From Nonomuraea jiangxiensis (lineage in GTDB: Bacteria > Actinomycetota > Actinomycetes > Streptosporangiales > Streptosporangiaceae): a stretch of DNA of 64,000 nucleotides. This document shows positions 7,142 through 15,708 of this stretch, piece after piece. Made by a program: the position numbers and the translations under genes. Location: contig NZ_FNDJ01000002.1 of NCBI RefSeq assembly GCF_900099965.1, forward strand, positions 186,001 through 250,000. The letters run 5' to 3'. The stretch's first letter is position 1, and each line of letters begins with the position of its first letter. The notes under the pieces were generated by a model, which worked only from the letters and a program-made list of their open reading frames with translations, searched no databases and had not been told where the DNA came from.

Positions 7142-9793
7142 ATGAAGACAGCGCTGGACTTCGCAGAGATCCACGCGGGAATGCTGGCCGAGGTGGGCGG
7201 GAAGGCCGCCAACCTCGGCGAGCTGACCAGGGCAGGGCTGCCCGTGCCGCCGGGCTGGGTGCTCACGACCGAGGCCTACCGGCAGGTCGCCGAGGGCCTG
7301 GACGCCAGCGGCGGCGACGGGCTGGCGGAGCGGGCCCGGCGGCACCTGCTCGGGGCGCCGGTGCCGGACGCCGTCCACGAGACGATCGTGAAGTCCTACG
7401 CCGCGCTCGGGGTCGACGTGCCGGTGGCGGTGCGCTCGTCCGCCACGGCCGAGGACCTGCCGTTCGCCAGCTTCGCCGGGCAGCAGGACACGTTCCTCAA
7501 CGTGGTCGGGGCGGAGGCGGTGGTGGCCGCCGTACGCCGCTGCTGGGCCTCCCTCTGGACCGATCGCGCCGTGGCCTACCGCGAGTCCAACGGCATCGAC
7601 CACGCCGCCGTCCGGCTGGCGGTGGTCGTCCAGGTCATGGTGGACGCGCAGGTGGCGGGCGTGATGTTCACCGCCGACCCGGTGACCGGCCGGCGCCACC
7701 AGGCCGTCATCGACGCCGCCCCTGGGCTCGGCGAGGCGGTCGTCTCGGGCGCGGTCAACCCCGACCGCTTCGTGGTCTTCGACGGCGAGATCCTGGACCG
7801 CCACGCGGGCGACAAACACCTGGCCATCCGCCCGCTACCAGGCGGCGGCACCACCCGCGTCACCACCCCGGCCAGCGCCGATCCCGGCGCCGCCGGGCAG
7901 GGTGCGGCTGGTTCAGGGGACACCTTGGACTTAGGTGATGGGGGGTTCTGTCTCACCGATGCGCAGGTGCGCGACCTGGCGGCGCTCGGCGCCCGGGTCG
8001 AGGAACACTACGGCGCGCCGCAGGACACCGAGTGGGCCATCGACCAGGACGGCACGCTCTGGCTCACCCAGGCGCGCCCGATCACCACCCTCTACCCGCT
8101 GCCCGAGCGGCCCAGGCCGGGCCTGCGGGTGTACTTCTCGTTCAACGTCTTCCAGGGCGTCATGGGTCCGTTGACACCCATGGGGGTGGCGGCCCTGCGG
8201 ATGTTCAGCGCCGGGGCGGCGGGCCTGTTCGGCTACGGTCCGGCCGATCGCCGCGACGGCGCCCCGGCCCTGACCGAGGCGGGACAGCGCCTGTGGATCG
8301 ACATCACCACGGCGGTACGCAGCCGCGCGGGGCGCGCCGTCGCGCCCAGGATGCTGGCCCTCGGCGAGGCCCGAACCGCGCCCGTCTTCGACCGGCTGGC
8401 GACCGATCCGCGGCTCTCGCTGACGCACACCTCCCTCCGCCCGGTTCTGCGCAGCCTGCGCCGGTTCGCCCGCGGCATCCACGCCCCGTCCCGCGTGTTC
8501 CTGGCGCTGACCAGCCCGGACAAGGCCCTCCGGTACGCCGCCAGGGTCGGCGAGCAACTCGACGGGCGGCTCGACCCGCCCACCCCGGCCACCCCGGCCC
8601 AGCACCTGGACCACGTCGAACGCCTGATGGGCGGCGCCTTCCCGGCCATCGTCTCGATCATGCCCATGGTGGTCACCGGGTACGGCCTGTTCGCCCTGTC
8701 CGCCAAGCTGTCCGGCGTCCCCGCCGGCGACATGCAGGACGTCCTGCGCAGCCTGCCCCACAACCCGACCACCGAGATGGACCTGGAGCTGTGGGCGCTG
8801 GCCACCCGCATCGAGCCCGAGCCGTTCCGGCAGGAGCCGGTGTCCGAGCTGGTCCGCCGCTACCGGGCCGGGCAGCTCCCGCCCGTCGCACAGCGCGAGA
8901 TCACCGCTTTCCTCGGCAGGTACGGCCACCGCGGCGTCGCGGAGATCGACGTGGGCGTGCCCCGCTGGTCAGAGGAACCCGCGCACATCCTCGGTGTGCT
9001 GGCCAACTACCTGCGCATGGAGGGTGGCACCGACCTCGCGCCCTCCGCGGTGTTCGCCAGGGGCGAGCGGGAGGCGCAGGCCGCCGTGGCGCGCGTGGTG
9101 GCCGCGGCCCGCCGAAGGGGCCGGTGGCGGGCCGCCGTCGTGCGGTTCGGGCTCGGCCGTACGCGGATGTTCGCGGGGTTGCGCGAGCTGCCCAAGTTCT
9201 ACGTGGTCAAGGCCCTGGCCGCGGTGCGGCGGAGCCTGTTCGTGGTCGGGGAGCACCTGGTGAGCGCCGGAGTGCTGGACTCGGCGGACGACGTGTTCTT
9301 CCTGGACCTGAAGGAGACCAGGGCGGCCCTGGGCGGGGGCGACCTGCGGGAAGTGGTGGCGCGGCGGCGGGCGGCGTACGAGCTGGAGTCGCGCCGCCGG
9401 CACGTGCCCCGGGTGCTGCTCTCGGACGGCACCGAGCCCGAGGCCATGGCGACCGGCGCCGAGACCGACGGCGCCCTGACGGGCACCGCCGCCTCGGCGG
9501 GCACGGTCACGGGCGTGGCCCGGGTGGTGCTCGACCCGATCGGCGCGCACCTGGAGCCGGGCGAGATCCTGGTCTGCCCGTCCACCGACCCCGGCTGGAC
9601 GCCGCTGTTCCTGACGGCGGGCGGGCTGGTGATGGAGATGGGCGGCGCGATGTCGCACGGCGCGGTGGTGGCCCGCGAATACGGCATCCCGGCCGTCGTG
9701 GGCGTTCCCGACGCCACCCACCGCATCAGCACGGGCCAGGAGCTCACCGTGAACGGCGCCGCGGGCACCGTGACCGTGACCCCGCCGGGATAA
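7142..9793 (+). CDS. PEP synthase / rifampin phosphotransferase-type dikinase
   Basis: Three-domain phosphotransferase, 883 aa. The N-terminal ATP-grasp region (about residues 1-320) has GGKAANLGELTRAG, VRSSATAEDLPFASFAGQQD and GVMFTADPVTG. A long variable central domain follows. The C-terminal swivelling domain carries the phosphohistidine, GGAMSHGAVVAREYG (His about 839). PEP synthases make PEP from pyruvate and ATP; rifampin phosphotransferases share the ends but bind drug with the middle domain. The sequence alone does not decide between them. ATG 7142 is preferred (GGGG about 8 nt upstream); GTG 7133 is in frame. Monocistronic, convergent with the operon at 9902-13109. Confidence 0.85.
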   Translation: MKTALDFAEIHAGMLAEVGGKAANLGELTRAGLPVPPGWVLTTEAYRQVAEGLDASGGDGLAERARRHLLGAPVPDAVHETIVKSYAALGVDVPVAVRSSATAEDLPFASFAGQQDTFLNVVGAEAVVAAVRRCWASLWTDRAVAYRESNGIDHAAVRLAVVVQVMVDAQVAGVMFTADPVTGRRHQAVIDAAPGLGEAVVSGAVNPDRFVVFDGEILDRHAGDKHLAIRPLPGGGTTRVTTPASADPGAAGQGAAGSGDTLDLGDGGFCLTDAQVRDLAALGARVEEHYGAPQDTEWAIDQDGTLWLTQARPITTLYPLPERPRPGLRVYFSFNVFQGVMGPLTPMGVAALRMFSAGAAGLFGYGPADRRDGAPALTEAGQRLWIDITTAVRSRAGRAVAPRMLALGEARTAPVFDRLATDPRLSLTHTSLRPVLRSLRRFARGIHAPSRVFLALTSPDKALRYAARVGEQLDGRLDPPTPATPAQHLDHVERLMGGAFPAIVSIMPMVVTGYGLFALSAKLSGVPAGDMQDVLRSLPHNPTTEMDLELWALATRIEPEPFRQEPVSELVRRYRAGQLPPVAQREITAFLGRYGHRGVAEIDVGVPRWSEEPAHILGVLANYLRMEGGTDLAPSAVFARGEREAQAAVARVVAAARRRGRWRAAVVRFGLGRTRMFAGLRELPKFYVVKALAAVRRSLFVVGEHLVSAGVLDSADDVFFLDLKETRAALGGGDLREVVARRRAAYELESRRRHVPRVLLSDGTEPEAMATGAETDGALTGTAASAGTVTGVARVVLDPIGAHLEPGEILVCPSTDPGWTPLFLTAGGLVMEMGGAMSHGAVVAREYGIPAVVGVPDATHRISTGQELTVNGAAGTVTVTPPG

Positions 9794-9855
9794 GCCCGCC
9801 GGTTAGCCGGCGCGGGCGGCTCTCCGGGGGTCGCCGGTCGTCGATGAGAAGCTGT

Positions 9856-9899
9856 GGCGTGCCGGTCGGCGGGTGGAGGAGGCCGCCGGCCGGCACGCC
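9856..9899. terminator. Hairpin between convergent genes
   Basis: Perfect 10-bp stem GGCGTGCCGG (9856-9865) / CCGGCACGCC (9890-9899) with a 24-nt loop that can fold further. It sits between the PEP-synthase-type gene (ending 9793) and the isomerase gene (ending 9902). No U-tract, as often in high-GC actinomycetes. Confidence 0.55.
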
Positions 9900-9901
9900 G
9901 G

Positions 9902-10804
9902 TCATCGGGTGGCGAGGACGACGTCCTCGTAGCGGGACTTCATCGTGGCCACCACCTCGTCCGGGTCGGCGGCCCAGACGGCGGCGTTGAAGATCTCCAC
10001 CTCGACGTCGCCCGTGTACCCGGCCGCCATGACCGCCCGCGTGATCGGGCCGAAGTCGATCACGCCGTCGCCCATCATGCCCCGGCCCAGCAGCACGTCC
10101 TCCGGCAGCGGGTGCAGGTAGTCGCACACCTGGTAGGAGGCGATCCGGCGGCCCGCCCGCGAGATGTCCTCGAACAACCGCGGGTCCCACCACACGTGGA
10201 AGGTGTCCACCACCACCCCGACCTGCTCCTCGGGGTGGGGCAGGCTCAGCTCCAGCGCCTGGCCCAGGGTGGACAGCACGGCCCGGTCCGGGCAGTAGAT
10301 CGGGTGCAGCGGTTCCAGGGCCAGCTTGACGCCCCGCTCCCCGGCATAGGGAGCCAGTTCGGCCACCGCCTCGGCCACCCGGTCCCGCGCCCCGGCCAGG
10401 TCACGGGAGAAGCCCCCCGGGCCGTCCCCGGCAGGTTCGCCGGGTTTCACGCCGGGCAGCCCGCCCACCACCATCACCAGGCACGCCGCTTCGAGCTCAG
10501 CCGCCTCGTCGATGGCCCGCCGGTTGTCCTCCAGGGCCCGCGCGTACGCCCGGCGCCCCTCCTCGCCCGGCAGCCCGCCCGCCGTCAGGAAGCCGCCCCG
10601 GCACAGGGACGACACCCGCAGCCCGGCCGCCCGTACCAGCTTGACGCTCTCCGCCAGCCCCTGCTCGGCGACCTTCTCCCGCCACAGCCCGACCGCCGCC
10701 AGGTCGTGGCGTACGCACCCGTCCACGGCCTCGGCCACGGACCAGCGCCTGGTCGTCCACTGGTTGAGCGAGAGGCTGCCGGGGCCGATGATCTGCCCGC
10801 TCAC
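9902..10804 (-). CDS. Sugar phosphate isomerase/epimerase (second TIM-barrel isomerase)
   Basis: Xylose-isomerase-like TIM-barrel protein, 300 aa. Metal-ligand motifs are clear: LALEPLHPIYCPD, VVVDTFHVWWDP, YQVCDYLHP and VEVEIFNAAVW, matching the inosose/hydroxypyruvate isomerase-like group. GTG 10804 overlaps the stop of the DUF993 gene by 4 nt (GTGA), so it is the third gene of a coupled operon read leftward from about 13148. The oxidoreductase-aldolase-isomerase set suggests stepwise catabolism of a sugar acid or cyclitol (inference). Confidence 0.88.
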   Translation of the reverse strand: MSGQIIGPGSLSLNQWTTRRWSVAEAVDGCVRHDLAAVGLWREKVAEQGLAESVKLVRAAGLRVSSLCRGGFLTAGGLPGEEGRRAYARALEDNRRAIDEAAELEAACLVMVVGGLPGVKPGEPAGDGPGGFSRDLAGARDRVAEAVAELAPYAGERGVKLALEPLHPIYCPDRAVLSTLGQALELSLPHPEEQVGVVVDTFHVWWDPRLFEDISRAGRRIASYQVCDYLHPLPEDVLLGRGMMGDGVIDFGPITRAVMAAGYTGDVEVEIFNAAVWAADPDEVVATMKSRYEDVVLATR

Positions 10805-11967
10805 AGGCCGTTCACCGCCAGCAGCGCCTTCATGCGGCGCACCGCCAGCTCCTGGTCGGTCAGCAGCCCCGCCTGGTCGGCCAGGCGGAACACCTCCGAC
10901 AGGTGGAGCAGCGACCGGGCCGACTGCGCGCCGTTGACCATGGCGAACGCGTCCTGGTGGCCGTTCAGCCAGGCCAGGAAGACGATGCCGGTCTTGTAGT
11001 GGTAGGTGGGCGCCTCGAAGATCTTCCTGGACAGCCGCACGGTCGGGGCGAGGATCACGTCGTAGGCCTCCAGCAACTCCTCGCGCACCGTCGCGCCCTC
11101 GGCGGACTCGGCCGCGTCGAGCACCCGCAGCGCGGCCGCCGCGGCCGGCGCGATGGCGTCGAAGATGCCCAGCAGGGCGTGCGAGCCCGTCCTGATCAGC
11201 GAGGGGTAGTTGAAGTCGTCGCCCGTGTAGAGCCTGACCCCGTCGGGGAGCGCGGCCCGCAGCCCCACCTCGTGCTCCTCGTCCAGCAGCGACACCTTCA
11301 CCCCGTCCACCAGCGGGGCGTGGGCGTGGATCAGCTCCAGGAACGACTCGGTCGCCGCCGCCACGTCACGCGCCCCCCAGTAGCCGGCGAGCCGCGGGTC
11401 GAACATCTCGCCCAGCCAGTGCAGGATCACCGGCCGGTCGGCCAGGCCGAACAGCTTGCCGTACACCCGGTGGTAGTCCGCGGGCCCGGTGGCCGTCCTG
11501 GCGAGCTGGCGGGAGGCCATGATGATCACCCCGGCGCCGGTGGCCTGGACGGTCTCGATCTGCTCGGCGTACGCGGCCGTGATCGTGTCCAGGTCGGCGG
11601 CCTCGGGCGCGTGGTCGGTGCCGGCCCCGCACGCCACCAGCGTCGCCGGGTCGCCGAGCGAGCGGGCCTCGGCGGCGCTGCGCCGGATCAGCTCCTTGGT
11701 CGCCGCCCAGTCCAGGCCCATGTTGCGCTGCGCGGTGTCCATGGCGTCGGCCACCCGCAGCCCGTAGGACCACAGGTGGTGGCGGAAGCGCAGGGTGGCG
11801 TCCCAGTCCACGGCGGCGGGGGAGCCCGGCGTGTTGTCGCCCAGCGGGTCGGCCACCACGTGCGCCGCCGCGTAGACGACCCGGCTGGTGGCCGGCGTCC
11901 CAGGCGCGGGCCAGGGGGTCGGCTCCCTGAGCTCGTACGCGCCGGCGCCCGGCAGATCGATCCTCAC
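10801..11967 (-). CDS. DUF993 / dihydrodipicolinate-synthase-like protein
   Basis: 388-aa actinobacterial DUF993 family protein, distantly related to class I (DHDPS/N-acetylneuraminate lyase) aldolases. VDGVKVSLLDEEHE is a plausible Schiff-base lysine segment, and LYTGDDFNYPSLI resembles the substrate-facing strand. No reaction is firmly assigned to the family as far as I know. I chose GTG 11967 because it overlaps the stop of the preceding Gfo/Idh gene by 4 nt and because the extension upstream reads as out-of-frame Arg/Ala-rich sequence. Both flanking genes are enzymes of sugar catabolism type, so a C-C lyase acting on a keto-sugar acid is the obvious hypothesis. Confidence 0.82.
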   Translation of the reverse strand: MRIDLPGAGAYELREPTPWPAPGTPATSRVVYAAAHVVADPLGDNTPGSPAAVDWDATLRFRHHLWSYGLRVADAMDTAQRNMGLDWAATKELIRRSAAEARSLGDPATLVACGAGTDHAPEAADLDTITAAYAEQIETVQATGAGVIIMASRQLARTATGPADYHRVYGKLFGLADRPVILHWLGEMFDPRLAGYWGARDVAAATESFLELIHAHAPLVDGVKVSLLDEEHEVGLRAALPDGVRLYTGDDFNYPSLIRTGSHALLGIFDAIAPAAAAALRVLDAAESAEGATVREELLEAYDVILAPTVRLSRKIFEAPTYHYKTGIVFLAWLNGHQDAFAMVNGAQSARSLLHLSEVFRLADQAGLLTDQELAVRRMKALLAVNGL

Positions 11968-13109
11968 AGCGCAGGCACCTCGATCCGGCGGCCCTCGGCG
12001 GACGAGCGCAGGCCCAGCTCGGCGAGCTGCACCCCGCGGGCGCCGGAGGCGAAGTCGTTCGGGAAGGGCGCGTCCTCCAGCACGTGCCGGATGAACCCCT
12101 CCCACTGCACCTTGAACCCGTTGTCGAACTCGGCGTTGTCCGGCACCTCCTGCCAGCCGTCGCGGTAGCGCGCCGTGGCCGGCAGGTCCGGGTTCCAGAC
12201 GGGCTTGGGGGTGGCGGCGCGGTGCTGCACCCGGCAGTCGCGCAGCCCCGCCACGGCGCTCCCGTGCGTGCCGTCCACCTGGAACTCCACCAGCTCGTCC
12301 CGGTTCACCCGGACGGCCCAGGAGGAGTTGATCTGGGCGACGATCCCGCCCTCGATGTCGAAGATCCCGTACGCGGCGTCATCCGCGGTCGCCTGGTAGG
12401 CGTTGCCCTGCTCGTCCACCCGCGTGGGGATGTGCGTCACGGCGCGGGCGTAGACGGACTGGACGCGGCCGAACAGGTTCTCCATCACGTAGTGCCAGTG
12501 CGGGAACATGTCGAGCACGATGCCCCCGCCGTCCTCGGTCCGGTAGTTCCACGACGGGCGCTGCGCCTCCTGCCAGTCGCCCTCGAACACCCAGTAGCCG
12601 AACTCGCCGCGCACCGACAGGATGCGGCCGAAGAAGCCCCCGTCGATCAACCGCTTCAGCTTGAGCAGGCCGGGCAGGAACAGCTTGTCCTGGACGACGC
12701 CGTTCTTGACGCCCTTGGCCGTGGCGGCCTCGGCCAGCGCCAGCGCCTCCTGCGTCGACTCGGCCGTGGGCTTCTCCGCGTAGATGTGCTTGCCCGCCTC
12801 GATGGCCTTCAGCACGGCCTTGACCCGGGCGCTGGTGACCTGGGCGTCGAAGTAGATCAGGTTGTCCTCGGCGGCGAGGGCCGCGTCCAACTCCGTGGTG
12901 AAATCCGAAATATCGTGCTTCGCCGCGATATCTGCAAGCTTGTCGGCATTGCGACCTACCAGTACGGGCCTCAGCCTCACCCTGCCGCCGTCCGAGAGCG
13001 TGACGCCGCCCTGCTCGTTGATGGCCAGGACGGAACGGACCAGGTGCTGGCGGTAGCCCATCCGTCCGGTGACGCCGTTCATCACGACGCCGATGGTGCG
13101 CACGCTCAT
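11964..13109 (-). CDS. Gfo/Idh/MocA-family oxidoreductase
   Basis: NAD(P)-dependent sugar or cyclitol dehydrogenase, 381 aa. The N-terminal Rossmann fold starts at TIGVVMNGVTGRMGYRQHL, and the catalytic lysine motif is HIYAEKPTAES. The rest is the alpha/beta C-terminal domain typical of the family (FGYWVFEGDWQ, GGGIVLDMFPHW). Start ATG 13109 has GAAGGGA upstream; the longer in-frame extension crosses the promoter and operator and is rejected. It is first gene of the operon with DUF993 and the isomerase, transcribed from the promoter at 13154-13183 and probably repressed through the palindrome at 13136-13151. Confidence 0.9.
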   Translation of the reverse strand: MSVRTIGVVMNGVTGRMGYRQHLVRSVLAINEQGGVTLSDGGRVRLRPVLVGRNADKLADIAAKHDISDFTTELDAALAAEDNLIYFDAQVTSARVKAVLKAIEAGKHIYAEKPTAESTQEALALAEAATAKGVKNGVVQDKLFLPGLLKLKRLIDGGFFGRILSVRGEFGYWVFEGDWQEAQRPSWNYRTEDGGGIVLDMFPHWHYVMENLFGRVQSVYARAVTHIPTRVDEQGNAYQATADDAAYGIFDIEGGIVAQINSSWAVRVNRDELVEFQVDGTHGSAVAGLRDCRVQHRAATPKPVWNPDLPATARYRDGWQEVPDNAEFDNGFKVQWEGFIRHVLEDAPFPNDFASGARGVQLAELGLRSSAEGRRIEVPAL

Positions 13110-13135
13110 GAGGATCCCTTCAGGACAAACGGGGG

Positions 13136-13151
13136 GGGAAAGCGCTTTCCC
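13136..13151. promoter_or_regulatory. LacI-type operator of the Gfo/Idh-DUF993-isomerase operon
   Basis: GGGAAAGCGCTTTCCC is a perfect 16-nt palindrome with a central CpG. It lies immediately downstream of the -10 box and 26 bp before the ATG, where a bound LacI protein would block transcription. The half-site agrees with that at 4328-4343. Confidence 0.8.
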
Positions 13152-13153
13152 GA

Positions 13154-13183
13154 ACCGTACGGCTGTGCCACCGAACGCGTCAA
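13154..13183 (-). promoter_or_regulatory. Promoter of the Gfo/Idh operon
   Basis: On the minus strand, TTGACG (13183-13178), an 18-nt spacer, then TACGGT (13159-13154). The predicted start of transcription, near 13148, falls inside the palindrome. Confidence 0.65.
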
Positions 13184-13230
13184 GTAGCACCCGCCGTGAG
13201 CTGCGGGAAAGCCCGGGAACCTGGGGCGGC

Positions 13231-14457
13231 CTACAGGTCGCCCCGGTTCTCCAATCGGGCCAGGGCCTTGGCGATGGGATGGGCGGTGAGCGACAGCTGC
13301 CACTCGCGGGCACCGAGCTCGCGCAACCTGACGGCCACGCTCTCGTCGGTGATCTCCCCGGGCGGCTCCCAGGTCAGCCTGCGTACGGCGTCGGGCTGCA
13401 GCAGGTTTTCCGTGGGCATGTGGTGCTGCTCGGCCAGCGTGGCGACCACGGCACGGGCGGCGGCCAGGCGCTTGGCGGCGGCCGGGTCGCGATCGGGCCA
13501 GCGGTTGGGCGGCGGCGGCCCGTCGCCCGGCGTGCTGGGCTGCGGGAGCTGGCTGTCGGGCAACCCGCGCGCCCTGGCCACCGCGGCGAGCCAGTCGCTC
13601 ATGTACCGCCGCGCGCTGCGCCCGGTGAATGCTGAAATTTCGGTCAATGCCTTTTTCGTACGCGGGCCTTCCAGCGCGGCCGTGACGATCGCGGCGTCCG
13701 GCAGCACCCGGCCCGGCGCCAGGTCGGCCTCGCGGGCGATCCGGTCGCGCATGGTCCACAACTCGCGCACGATGGCCAGCGCGCGTACGTTACGCACCTT
13801 GTGGATGCCCGACGTACGCCGCCACGGGTCGGATCTGGGCATCGGCGGTGGGGTGTTGAGCACGGCGGCGAACTCCTCGCGCGCCCACTCCAGCTTCCCG
13901 CTCTCGGCCAGCTCGCTGTGCAGCACGTCGCGCAGCTCGACCAGCACCTCCACGTCGAGCGCGGCGTAGCGCAGCCAGTCTTCCGGCAGCGGCCTGGTGG
14001 ACCAGTCGGCCGCCGAATGGCCCTTCTCCAGCCGTAGCCCGAGCACGCTCTCCACCATCGTGCCGAGCCCCACCCGCTCGTAGCCGAGCAGGCGCCCGGC
14101 CAGCTCCGTGTCGAACATCTCCCGCGGCCGGAACCCCACCTCCAGCAGGCACGGCAGGTCCTGCGACGCGGCATGCAGGACGATCTCCGCGCCGGCCACG
14201 GCCGCGTCGAGCGCGGACAGGTCGGGGCAGCCGACCGGGTCGATCAGCGCGGTGCCCGCCCCGGCCCGGCGCAACTGCACCAGGTAGGCGCGGTTGCCGT
14301 AGCGGTAGCCGGAGGCGCGCTCGGCGTCGACCGCCACCGGACCACTGCCCGCGGCGAACCTCTCCACGACCCTGGCCAGCCCGCCGGCGTCCGCGACGAC
14401 CGGGGGGATGCCCTCGCGCGGCTCCAGCAGGGGCACGACTGTGCGTTCTTCTGTCAT
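13231..14457 (-). CDS. rnd: Ribonuclease D
   Basis: 3'-5' exoribonuclease of the DEDD family, 408 aa, used in tRNA and stable RNA 3' maturation. The exonuclease domain occupies about residues 20-190: VAVDAERASGYRY (Asp and Glu), VLHAASQDLPCL (Asp) and RYAALDVEVLVEL (Tyr and Asp). An HRDC domain (KVRNVRALAIVRELWTMRDRIA) follows. Start ATG 14457. It lies 45 bp downstream of the DUF3000 gene on the same strand, an arrangement with hemE nearby that is common in actinobacteria. Confidence 0.93.
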   Translation of the reverse strand: MTEERTVVPLLEPREGIPPVVADAGGLARVVERFAAGSGPVAVDAERASGYRYGNRAYLVQLRRAGAGTALIDPVGCPDLSALDAAVAGAEIVLHAASQDLPCLLEVGFRPREMFDTELAGRLLGYERVGLGTMVESVLGLRLEKGHSAADWSTRPLPEDWLRYAALDVEVLVELRDVLHSELAESGKLEWAREEFAAVLNTPPPMPRSDPWRRTSGIHKVRNVRALAIVRELWTMRDRIAREADLAPGRVLPDAAIVTAALEGPRTKKALTEISAFTGRSARRYMSDWLAAVARARGLPDSQLPQPSTPGDGPPPPNRWPDRDPAAAKRLAAARAVVATLAEQHHMPTENLLQPDAVRRLTWEPPGEITDESVAVRLRELGAREWQLSLTAHPIAKALARLENRGDL

Positions 14458-14502
14458 GAGCTCACCGACCTCATGACGCTGGTGCTGTCTTGACTGGTGC
14501 CC

Positions 14503-15099
14503 TCACTTCGTACGGTCACTCTCCGGATCTTCACGTCGACGGGGCATCGCGGCCACGTCGGGCGGGAGCGGCGGGATCCCCGCCGCCAGGCACATGAGGT
14601 CGCACCAGGCGGCGACATGGCCGGAGAGATCCTCCTGGGCGGGTGACCAGGACGCCCGCAGCTCGAGCTCGGTCGTGACCGGATCGTCGGCTTTGTTGCC
14701 GAACCCCTCGGACACGGCTCTTGTCACCGTACCGCCGGCGGCCGAGTAGTCGGCCTGATGAGCCTCCAGAGCTTCGGTCAGCCAGCTCCAGGCGACGGGG
14801 CCGAGCAGCGGGTCGGAGGTGATCTCCGGCTCCATGTCGGCGCGTACGTAGGCCACCAGCCGGAACGGGCCCTCCCACCCGCGCTGGCCGTCCGGATCAT
14901 AGAGCAGGATCAACCGGCCGACCGCGAGCTCCTCGTCATCGCGGTAGACCGACGCGCCGACGGCGGCCGAGTAGGGGGCCAGCCGCTGCGGCGCGGGCAG
15001 GTCCTCGAACTCGATCTCCGGCCTGACCTCGGCCTGCCGCAGGCTCGCCGCGGCACGCGTGAACGCCGCCGGGGGCGGTGGCTGCTCACCGAGTGTCAT
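14503..15099 (-). CDS. DUF3000 family protein
   Basis: 198-aa actinobacterial protein of the DUF3000 family; function unknown. Characteristic segments are FTRAAASLRQAEVRPEIEFEDLPAPQRLAPYSAAV and the Trp-rich DPLLGPVAWSWLTEAL. I prefer ATG 15099: a TACGCT -10 box ends 6 nt before it, fitting a leaderless transcript. The upstream in-frame ATG at 15150 has AAGG directly abutting it, too close for a ribosome site, but cannot be excluded. Neighbours rnd (downstream, 45 bp) and hemE (divergent) are the usual ones for this family. Confidence 0.85.
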   Translation of the reverse strand: MTLGEQPPPPAAFTRAAASLRQAEVRPEIEFEDLPAPQRLAPYSAAVGASVYRDDEELAVGRLILLYDPDGQRGWEGPFRLVAYVRADMEPEITSDPLLGPVAWSWLTEALEAHQADYSAAGGTVTRAVSEGFGNKADDPVTTELELRASWSPAQEDLSGHVAAWCDLMCLAAGIPPLPPDVAAMPRRREDPESDRTK

Positions 15100-15159
15100 A
15101 GCCGAAGCGTAGGTCGAAGTCGGGCGGAAGGGGACCACGGGGGTGCTCATCCTTCGTGA

Positions 15160-15384
15160 TCAAGCCGCTGCCGAAACAAGCTGGCGAACCGGTCGGGTGG
15201 ACTCGGCCGAGCCGAGCAAGATCGCATGACCGCACTCCACGCAGGCCCACTCCGGGCACTCGCCCGGCTCGTGCCCGTCGAAGCAGGGCGGCTGCTCGAA
15301 GGGCCGCTCACCGGCGCATGGAGCGCAGCGCTCATTGCGGCGCTCTGAGGAACTCCACATCGCGTTCGTCGCACCAGTCATTCC
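15160..15384 (-). CDS. Small Cys-rich protein
   Basis: 74 codons starting ATG 15384. Contains CAPC, PPC, GEC and CVEC pairs (ERCAPCAGERPFEQPPC, then ECPEWACVECGHA), a probable metal-binding zinc ribbon. GC-rich third positions support coding. An earlier in-frame start at 15447 exists but adds Arg-rich sequence with no ribosome site; ATG 15369 is also possible. It lies between DUF3000 and hemE, same strand as DUF3000. Family not recognised. Confidence 0.55.
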   Translation of the reverse strand, partial: GMTGATNAMWSSSERRNERCAPCAGERPFEQPPCFDGHEPGECPEWACVECGHAILLGSAESTRPVRQLVSAAA

Positions 15385-15708
15385 ACCGGGGCCTTTCTTC
15401 GGGTCGTGGCTCCGACGTTGGCACGAGCCGCCGACAATTCCCCGCAACGCGCTCGGCGTGTCCCGAAAGTGGTCGCTGAATCGGTGCCGCGCGGTGGCTT
15501 GGGCAACATTTGACCCAGTCGAGACCGGCTGTCTGGGCGGCCATGGGGTGTGTTCGACCCGGATGGGACGCCGGCGCCGCCGCGATGCCGAGCAGACCGG
15601 TAAACCTTCATCCGGCTATCTGATCATGATTTGGGGCGTCCGATGCATGCTTTTCCGACACCTCGCGCCGATGCGGGGACCGGTCACCGTACATGGGACC
15701 CTTGTCAC
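15385..15708. other. Intergenic region between small Cys-rich gene and hemE
   Basis: About 320 bp without a supported gene. It must hold the divergent promoters of the Cys-rich gene and hemE. TACATG at 15690-15695 is a possible -10 for hemE. It also contains the 21-nt element at 15418-15438 that recurs at 34185-34205 with one mismatch. Confidence 0.5.

Noticed and set aside
12084..13187. Long plus-strand frame over the Gfo/Idh gene
   Set aside because: Antisense shadow of a clear enzyme gene; composition rich in His/Arg/Val without any motif.
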